Below are positions 56,754-64,000 of a stretch of DNA of 64,000 nt, piece after piece. Positions within the stretch are counted from its first letter, which is position 1. Every line of letters starts with the position of its first letter. The stretch lies in contig WEDG01004500.1 in NCBI GenBank assembly GCA_017591395.1, forward strand, positions 140,001 to 204,000, given 5' to 3'. Below the pieces are notes generated by a model. That model was not told the DNA's origin, did no database searches, and saw only the letters and a list, made by a program, of their open reading frames with translations. Made by a program: the position numbers and the translations under genes. This DNA comes from Schistocephalus solidus (taxonomy: Eukaryota; Platyhelminthes; Cestoda; Diphyllobothriidea; Diphyllobothriidae).

Positions 56754-58106
56754 ACCGTCGATTTTGACGAGGTCCACCGTATGCTCCACACCAGGTGGTG
56801 CAGGGACGGTGACTTGCGTGTGAATTAGTTTTAAGTGATAGTAGCCTTGCGCTGTAGTTACCACACTCTCTCCTCCTCCCCCACCTGAGCCCCGTGTCAA
56901 GACAGAGTAAACAAGACCGGAGATGGGAAAGGGTGCATGTGGCTGGCGCGGCCGGAGCCACCCCTGGGTGGACCACCACACCTGACTCGGATCCCACTGA
57001 GTGGGAGTGCCATAAAGTCCACATTAAGAAGGAGCCATTGCAGCCTGACTCGCAGTCTGTCAGTCAGCTACTCCACACAAAACACACCTTGGGCTGACCA
57101 CGCGGTCCGAGATATCCTGTCAGTTGGCAACCTTCCAAGCTACGGCTTTAAGCGCACCGTGATAGTTTCAAGCGTGTCAGATTATTTATAGAAAGGAAAA
57201 TGTGCTGAGCTGTTGACCTCACTCTCTTCCCACCCTAAAAATCAGACCACCATCTGAGCTGGTCAGTTATCTGATGTGAGAGTGGGTGCATTGGCTGACG
57301 GGGCGGCGTACCAATTATCGCGCGCCACAGCACGACCTGGCCCCCAAAATGCACACACCAGGATTCACTAAAGCAGGGTATATGGAGGAGCCATCGCCGT
57401 CTGACTCCCAGTCCACTGGTCAGTCACTCGAAACACACAGCACATACAATGGGCTGCCGGCGTGGTCTGGTGTAAGCGTCGGATTTGCAGCCTTCCAAGC
57501 CATGGTTTCTAGGAAACCGTGATGATTATGAGGATGTTGTCTATGTATTAGCGTAGATCGTGGGCGTTGATGTGGCTTAGCCTCCGGTGGTTAACCGAAG
57601 TTTGTCGTGGAGGCCCATGTGTCCGTATAGGCCCAGGTGGTGTGTAAGTGTGCGGGAGCAGTGAGGGCAGTAGAGGCGAGCGCGGCGACTGTATGCCGAA
57701 GCCCCAGGAACTGGTTCACCAGCCTTCGTGTGGTGGATTCGCAGGTTACCAACCAGGCCAATGCGTGAGTTGAAGTTGCGGGCGCAGTGTGGGCAGGAGA
57801 AATCCGTTCAGGCTGGGGGATGTCATTTATGGTAGTGGGGTGGCAGTGGTGGTAAGAATGGCAGGAGCGGAGGGTTTGCATGGTGTATCGGTGTTGTCGG
57901 CATTGCGGAGAATTCCGCTGTCATGGATGCGCATGTGACCGAATAGGCCCATGCGATGAGTGCATGCGAGTGAAAGGGCACATTTTCTAGCCCCTTGAGA
58001 GTTGGGTACCAGTTAGAGGCGGCCACAGGAGCATTCACCACCTGCACGAGACAAATGAAGCGACCAAATGCAAGCTGTGTGGTGCTGCCCCTAACTAGTA
58101 GCCCTA
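56754..58106 (-). mobile_element. Internally deleted, non-autonomous D derivative
   Basis: A 1.35-kb copy that keeps both outer ends of the D element. 56754-57970 matches 47264-48505. 57975-58000 matches 51983-52001. 58000-58106 matches 52316-52426. EN, RT and part of the zinc fingers are gone through two internal deletions, one at a shared TGCC. It is close to the 47-kb copy in sequence (about 95%), so it is fairly recent. Ordinary LINE decay removes the 5' end; retention of both ends makes this a MITE-like derivative that could be mobilised in trans. Confidence 0.85.
57585..57815 (-). CDS. Two intact C2H2 fingers in the short D derivative
   Basis: Minus-strand frame directly after a TGA: FSCPHCARNFNSRIGLVGN ... 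LRIHHTKAGEPVPG, then LYCPHCSRTLTHHLGLYGHM-GLH. Both have C-x2-C and H-x3-H spacing. A linker of about 30 residues separates them. There is no ATG immediately upstream, so it is probably not translated alone. It could be read if spliced from a host exon, since it lies in an intron and in sense orientation with that gene. Confidence 0.6.
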
Positions 58107-59283
58107 CGCCCCAACTACTGTCTGTATGTCACTCACACCTGACTGGACGCATTCAAAACCAGCATATCCACGTTAGTGGTCACTCCCTGTCTGAGACACC
58201 AACATGGAGTGCTGTGCACAATAAATTTCTCTCACTTCTCCCTCCAGTCTATTCCTACAACTTGGGATTTGGTCTGACGATTATAAAGAAATTGTACAAT
58301 GAGTGCAAACACTGTTTAGACGCTATATATATATATACTTACGAGCCATCAGTGTAAATTCATTTACGATTTTTCCCGAGATGAACGAAGATATTTTGCT
58401 TACGTCAATATTGAGCCATTTACATCACGACAGCATTCATGAAACAATACAGTCGATGGTCCGGAACATCCATTGCTCTGCATTCTGACCGCAGTTAACA
58501 TTTAAAGAGTATCATAGTGCTAGCCTGACGTTTCAGGTTTTATCTTGTATCCGTCATTGCCCTATTTAAGCTTTTGTTAAAGATCACAATCCTCACGATT
58601 GAGGTATCCAGTTGAAACGATATGGGGACATCATACAAGTAAAAATGGAATGACTAATAGTAAAAAGCTAAAGTTTGATCGCATTGAAATCTCACTGAAC
58701 TCTACCCTTACGAAGGACATGTAAATACTGGTTGTTAGAGTCTGACTACCTTGAAGTTTTCTTATGAAGAATCTTTGTGCGTTCCAGTTGTGGAAAATAT
58801 GATCAACAGTCTGCGAATGAAAATATTTTGTGCTGAAAATGAAGAGTTATGGCAGAATGTTAATTTGAATGTCCTGAGATGCTTCACGTAGTTCTATTGG
58901 TTGGAAAATTTCCTTTATTTAATACCGAAATTGAAATACTGATAATGGAAATAGAGTTGTTTCGGAAATCTTCTCTGTTTAGTCATCGCTATTAAAAGGT
59001 CTTCGATAAACAACCGGAAATTTTTGTTACGAACATCTAATTTATGAAATAACAAGGCCTTATCTTTAAAATTTATGATACACAAGTCTGAATAATCAAC
59101 GCATCGTAGGGTTCATGAGATGCAAACTTAAATTCTTCAGTATACATGCAGTCTTGAATTCATTTGTGATCAACTAAGCCTTAGAAACGGGGATTTTGAA
59201 AACTCTCCAAATTTTTCTCTAATGTAAGTAAAGTTAAACTAGGATCAACAAACATCAACATTTCAATTAGGCTGCTTACTTAC

Positions 59284-59523
59284 CATGACCGTGTAGTTGA
59301 CCGGCTGCGTAACCATGTATCCCAGGCGTTTGTGCTCAAATGCCCGCAAGCGGAACTGCAAGTCGGCCATTGTATCGTCGAGAAGTGCATTTGTTAATAT
59401 GCCCATTCCAATGATATACAGCCCTCCAAACACAGCAAGAAATATTTTTCCATGATGATCCACAGATATCCACCAACCAGGCGTAAATATCAATACGGAA
59501 TCAAGTTTCTGTTGGTCTGACAT
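59284..59523 (-). CDS. Exon 1 of the four-transmembrane protein gene
   Basis: On the minus strand, ATG at 59523 is the first start after an in-frame TGA at 59547-59545. The exon is 80 codons: a short N-terminal cytosolic-looking segment (SDQQKLDSVLIFTPGWW), then the first membrane span (KIFLAVFGGLYIIGMGILTN), then a charged stretch (DLQFRLRAFEHKRLG) to NYTVM. A strong donor, ATG|GTAAGTAAG, follows at codon phase 0, compatible with the exon at 55106. No signal peptide is apparent. Function unknown; likely an integral membrane protein. Confidence 0.78.
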
Positions 59524-60110
59524 CTCGCCGCCACGAAAGCGTCTTCACAAATGTTTGCACGACCGTGCGCCACCTCATAAAAAATGTGTATTGATTTTTT
59601 CCTCATCAACTTCACGGCGCAAGAAGGCAGGAGACGACGGCTGGCTGTCAGATTAAATGCTTATAGCGAACTTTGCACGGATCGTCAGAGCAATCTCACC
59701 TGCCTCAGGTTCCTTGTGAATAAGAAACACATATTCCGGAGATTTCGCTCGCGCTTTGTGCAACTCAGTACCTTGCATATTTAAGCAGTTGTAACTCACA
59801 GAAAATGCATTTAATCTGCTTACTTTTAGAACATTTTAGGTTAACTTCGAATGAATACGATTCTTGTCCGTTTTTATTGGGGATTTCCCCTCTATATGAG
59901 TTTGTACTTCTATAAAATTTCCGATTCATGTTCCCCACTTCCATTCCCTATGGGTGATTCTCTATACACTCTTTGAAAATTCATAAAATACACAAACTAA
60001 TCAGTTTCCGGTTGAGCCAACGTGTGCCCAGATTTCGCTGCCATCTGGTGTGGATTGTGCAAAAACCACCTTTCCAAACCTGAATCCTTTTAAGTCAAAT
60101 TCAAAATCTA
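59524..60110. other. Upstream region of the four-transmembrane gene
   Basis: Promoter and 5' UTR would lie here (minus-strand sense). I see no clear TATA or CpG cluster. A 66-codon plus-strand frame at 59584-59784 has no recognisable domain. Confidence 0.4.
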
Positions 60111-60316
60111 TTATGCCAAAGATTGTTGACTTTTGTTTTAAAAATTGCAAATCGTTTTGAATCGGATATGTTTACCATACTTCTCGTTTCTGCTGTTCAT
60201 ATGGATGCTCACATAGTGCAGCAATTATCCACTTTGTATTTATTTAAACCACGGTACTAAGTTTGTAATTATGGGGCCCTCTGGGCCTTAAATATACAAT
60301 TAATTTATTTATTTAT
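60111..60316 (+). mobile_element. Family C tail fragment
   Basis: Matches the reverse complement of 35698-35910, starting TATGCCAAAGATTGTTGA and ending GGGCCTTAAATATACAATTA plus TTTA repeats. It is a 206-bp 5'-truncated C insertion. B sequence begins right after it. Confidence 0.9.
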
Positions 60317-60771
60317 AAACGACATTCAGGCCTATGCCCGGTGGTGCTGTACATGGTTTCTTGCCCTTTTCTTGGCAAAAAGCTCCGCTATGGGGGTTGA
60401 TGATGATCATCCGCCTGAATTAAGCATGAACAGTCACAACATAAAACTATCGATAATAGAACCCGTATTTATAAAATGCACACTAGGCCTGGTCGGAATA
60501 CTGCTCATTTCTTTTTAGCCGTCTGTGTGCTATTGAGTGAAAAAAAGAAAATCTACTCAGAATATTTTTGTCAAGTTTTTTTAAATCTCAGGATGCCATT
60601 ATTTAACGTACCGACAATGTTGTGGGTGTAAAAGCCTCAGCTTTTTGTAGTTTCACCGACTAGAAAAGGGACTTTTAGTGTTTGAGCTTTTAAACAGTCG
60701 TAATTTAAATCCACTCGCTACTTTGGTGCACCTTAAGCACGCGAAGCCTAACAGTCACCACAAGGTCTTTA
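60317..60771 (+). pseudogene. Family B RT/C-terminal fragment
   Basis: Follows the C tail directly. Encodes RWCCTW-like palm-following block, SFLAKSSAM-like, then a jump to the thumb and C-terminal piece (LLNSRNLNPLAT). Internal deletions and stops. Cut off by another C tail. Confidence 0.75.
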
Positions 60772-60832
60772 TACGAAGTTTGAAATAACGGGGCTCTCTG
60801 GGCCTTAAATATACAATTTATTTATTTATTTA
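60772..60832 (+). mobile_element. Second family C tail fragment
   Basis: Only the last 61 bp of C remain: AAGTTTGAAATAACGGGGCT, CTCTGGGCCTTAAATATACA, TTTATTTATTTATTTATA. B sequence again begins directly after it. Confidence 0.85.
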
Positions 60833-62099
60833 TAAAATTTCCGATGTTATCTCCGACCCCACGCATGTGTGGAGTGGAGTTATTCAGGGCAGCGTGCTCG
60901 GCCCGCTTCTAATTTGCCTTTTTGTCAACCATTTTCTTGATTGTTTTCAGTATGGTAGGCCCTATATGTACGCTAACGATTAAAAAGTTATCTATCGATA
61001 TAAACCGGTCGATTGCAACATCATGCTTGAGCTCTTAAAAAAGGATCTTCAGACCTTCGTTCAGTGGTGTCGCACATGACACCTTTCGCTTTTTTGGCCC
61101 ACGTGCTCCGTTATGGTTATTGGCGACAACCGTCAGCCCCAGCTTAGCATAGACGGTCACGAACTAAATGTGCCCGGAGTTATAAAGTATCTGTGCATGT
61201 CATATTCTAGTATTCTTAATCTGTCAGAGCACTGCGCCCTGGTTGTCTCGAAAGCACAGCAAACTACTGAGTTTATGCTCAGCAAGTTCAAAACCGTCAA
61301 TATTAGAACGAGCATTTATAAAATGTATGTCAGACCTAGGCTGGAATACTGCTTTTTTCTACTTAGCCTTCTGTGCGCTTGTGAACAGAAGAAGATAGAA
61401 TCAGTCCAGCACCTCTTAACTAAAAGATTTTACTCTTCAGAACACCGAGATCTGTCCTACAAAAGCGCTGTGGGCTTACAAACCTCAACCCATGATTGCT
61501 TCGCAGATTACACAAGGGACTGTTTCTACTGTTTAAACTTTTAATCAGTTGTAACTTTAAACTCCATACCACTCTGAGGCAGCTCGACCACTCTCGGCGC
61601 AGCAGTCATCGCAATGTCTTTTTATTTCTTCCTATGGTATGCAAGGTTAAATACCGTCAGTTTTTTTCAGTAAACGCTATAGCAATCTGGAATAAGCTAC
61701 CCAGAAGTATCAAAATTTAGCAAAGCTATCCTTTGTTTACGACAGCATTCACTAGTTTTCTACATTAAGGACACCTTCCACGAATTTTGTGTGCTGACTC
61801 GATGGAAGCATTCTCCCGTTCTGATGGCTTTCGCGGACTCTAAATCCTGTGCGAGACTTCATGCTGAGGGCAATATTGCTGTCTCTGCATTCCATAATTG
61901 GCTCATTCCTCAGTTGACAAAGAGCACCTGTTCGCTGGCATACCTGCTGCTGGTGCAATATACCGGATCCATAACATTGAAAGGAAAAGGACCACACCGT
62001 GATGCTGTGTCAACCCTTCTGCGACCCGAACATTAATTGCTCAATCCTCTACCGTATATCTCTTTTGACGTCACCTGTAAACTGACAGTCAATAAAAAA
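60833..62099 (+). pseudogene. Family B LINE, 5'-truncated copy with complete 3' end
   Basis: Starts in the RT (VWSGVIQGSVLGPLLICLFV), palm degenerate (YMYAND then stop), long open frame 61113-61544 (LSIDGHELNVPGVIKYLCMS, ILNLSEHCALVVSKAQQTTE, YKMYVRPRLEYCFFLLSLLC), C-terminal frame 61496-61720 (RQLDHSRRSSHRNVFLFLPM, SVNAIAIWNKLPRSIKI). The 3' UTR ends CACCTGTAAACTGACAGTCA with AATAAAAAA. It gives the native continuation used to interpret the rearranged minus-strand B. Confidence 0.88.
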
Positions 62100-63944
62100 T
62101 GTAAATGTAAAAGGCTGGTTTTAAGTTATCATGGCGGGAAAGTCATCTTTTTTCAAATATTATTCCATCAAGCCTTCTTTAAAAATCAGAAATACTGTCG
62201 GCGGTGGCTGTCTGGCTTGGTAACGAGTTCCAAGGTGGTGCAACTTGTTGGCTGAAAAAAACTTTATGAGTTTCAATCGCGTGCATTAGCTATTGACGTT
62301 GTAAGGATAACCACACATATGAGTTGTGTAGGCAAACTCGAAGAAATCCCCGATCTCATGGAAGAATCATGGCCCTGGATAATCCGGAATGTCCAGAGCA
62401 GGCAACACCGTAAATGCCTGTAGAAAAGAGTAAATATGTCAAACCTTTTTTCAATCTGTCTTGCTACGGTAAAGCCTTAAGACCGTCCACCACCTTCGTT
62501 GCTTTTCGTTGCACCTGTTTGAGGAGGTCAACATCTTGCTTCATCCACCGTGTCCAGGCTGGTATTCCGTAATATAAATGTGGTCTCACGAAGACGCTAA
62601 AGGCGTTTACGAAGAGATCAGGGAGGAAATATTTTAAACGCACGTCTGATCCAATGCATCGCAAATGTGGCCTTCCGGGCGGCTTTCTTACAGTGTTCTG
62701 AGGCATCAAATTCATAGTTGTCCAAGTGCCCAGATGTTTGTGTGTTTCCACGTCTTTTAAGGTAGAGCTATTAATAAGTTACTAGTGTTTTCGAGATACT
62801 TTTCGATCGGCGCTTATGCGTAGGATCACACACTTGGATGTATTAAACTAAAGAAGCCACCTGACCAACCAGGCAATTAGTTTGTCGATAGTTGATTGTT
62901 ACCATTTTGCATCGTCAGTGCAGCTGATTTCAGTCCAAATTTAATGTCATCTACAAATATGACAGCTTCACAATCTAGGTCATTCAGACAGTCATTCACG
63001 CAGATGAGGAAGAGTAGTGTGCCCAAAACAGAACTCCCTGGAACACCATTATCTACTTATTGCCCCTTCCGAACTAGATTTTCCACAACAACTATCTGTA
63101 CTCTGAAAGACAAGAAACTCTTGATCCAATCGGAAAGTTTTTATCGAATTCCTACGTCCCAAATCTTCTGTAAAACAAGCCCGTGTGGTACGCTATCAAA
63201 GGTCTTCTTGAAGTCAAAATATGACATCTACTGGATAACCTTTAACTGTGGCCTTCATCTATTTCTCGTGCGACTGAAGATCACTAGTGAGACAAGAACG
63301 TCCTTGACGGAAGCTGTGTTGGATATGGCACAAGATTTGGTTGTTTCCCAGATAGCGCATTAAACGCCTCTTAATAATATGCTCTATTATTTTACACGCT
63401 ATGCAAGTTAAATTGACAGGGTGGTAATTTTCATGGTCCAGTGGTGAACCTTCCTTATCGATCGGGGCAATGAATGCACACTTCCATTCTTCCGGGAGTT
63501 TGCTTTCTTCAAAGGACTTTTAGAATATGTTGAACAGTGGTTCACACAGTATGTCAGCAAGTTCTCTAAGTGCTAATAAAGGACTTCTTTCTTGCCCAGG
63601 TGACTTGGCAGGCTCTATATGGAGTACTCCGGTTCTAAGTACGGTCGGTTAAAAGTCTAGGTCTAGTTCCTCTAAGGATGAGGAGGAGAGGAAGGGCAAG
63701 GAGGGGTAAACATTGGTTGACCAATGGGTGAAATAGCAGCAAATGTATTAGGCTCTCGGTTGAAGACGGTCTAAAAGAATTTGGAAAGAAGGGAAGCTTT
63801 AACCTGGTTGTCTGCCTACAGGTTTCCGTCTGCAGACAAAAGGACAGGAATCATTTCCTGATTTCTCTTTTTTCTCCTTATGTCGTCATATAGCATTTTG
63901 GGGTGTTCCAACGATTTTCGCAGTATGCTCAGTTCGAACTTTCT
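62100..63944 (-). pseudogene. Family A' LINE, minus-strand copy: RT and C-terminus
   Basis: Its 3' end meets the B tail tail-to-tail at about 62100 (ATTTAC-like repeats on its strand). RT blocks on the minus strand: SFEESKLPEEWKCAFIAPID, NYHPVNLTCIACKIIEHIIK, NGVPGSSVLGTLLFLICVND (PQGS altered to PGSS), AVIFVDDIKFGLK (FVDD retained near 62965) and a C-terminal frame 62751-62464 (VRPHLYYGIPAWTRWMKQDV). It parallels 38520-40370. Many stops. Confidence 0.85.
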
Positions 63945-64000
63945 TCACAGATATATCGTGGCCACCTGTGCTAGTTTCCAACAACCATAGCGGAGCATTT
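63945..64000 (-). pseudogene. Family B fragment at the window edge
   Basis: Reverse complement matches 30950-31005 (CAAATGCTCCGCTATGGTTG, GGTGGCCACGATATATCTG). It continues beyond the window. The A' element appears inserted beside or within it. Confidence 0.8.

Larger units (their letters stand above)
55107..59283 (-). other. Intron of the four-transmembrane gene (4.2 kb)
   Basis: Bounded by a GTAAGT donor (59283-59278 on the minus strand) and a TTACATTACAG acceptor (55107). It contains a Penelope-like fragment, a broken coding relic and a D-derived element. Additional small exons inside cannot be excluded. 58107-59283 shows nothing recognisable. Confidence 0.65.

Noticed and set aside
58326..58340. 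AT dinucleotide tract
   Set aside because: Only about seven units; not informative.
1..64000. CRISPR arrays, operons, ribosome-binding sites, bacterial terminators
   Set aside because: Sequence is eukaryotic; repeats are explained by retroelements and no regularly spaced short repeats exist.

Overview
The window looks like nuclear DNA from a tapeworm (Platyhelminthes, Cestoda), most likely a diphyllobothriidean such as Spirometra, Dibothriocephalus or Schistocephalus. This is inferred from recognising family D below, a non-LTR element whose reverse transcriptase is followed by C2H2 zinc fingers, and from the CR1-like LINEs. A split gene with canonical splice signals, microsatellites and a lack of long intact ORFs confirm a eukaryote. 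No prokaryotic features are visible. Species assignment is inference.

Most of the window is a graveyard of nested non-LTR retrotransposons. I use working names. Family A (CR1-like, with a divergent subgroup A') carries an ORF1 remnant, an apurinic-type endonuclease (EN) and a reverse transcriptase (RT); group A copies end in short tandem pentamer-like tails. Family B is a second RT lineage ending in an AATAAATAAATAAAA-type tail. Family C is a third, ending in repeated TTTA after a GGGCCTTAAATATACAA motif. Family D is RTE-like, with EN, RT and zinc fingers. All copies are broken, but the A copy at 22033-25337 carries only three in-frame stops and two mutually compensating frameshifts.

Layout: 1-5.5 kb is mostly unassigned, with a GA microsatellite and two diverged family D 3' fragments. 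5.5-8 kb holds B and A' fragments. 8.04-12.65 kb is a long minus-strand A element with ORF1, EN and RT, lying between two direct copies of one A' fragment. 14.5-28.8 kb is a long minus-strand B element, expanded internally into head-to-tail partial copies and split by two clean A insertions. A short B insertion inside it is flanked by 372-bp direct repeats. 29.2-32 kb is a plus-strand B copy. 32-43.8 kb is a nest of A', B and C, ending in a tandemly duplicated C. 45-47 kb is another A copy. 47.26-52.43 kb is a nearly full-length D element.

53-54.3 kb holds a foldback element and a tRNA-like gene enclosed by an inverted repeat. 54.6-59.5 kb is the only convincing host gene: a minus-strand, two-exon, four-transmembrane protein. 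Its 4.2-kb intron contains a Penelope-like fragment, an unassigned coding relic and an internally deleted D derivative. 60.1-64 kb is again B, C and A' debris.

The elements do not form a pathway. Their relationships are chronological: B is old and is the target of A and B insertions; A' is the target of B and C insertions; group A copy 22033-25337 is the youngest-looking.
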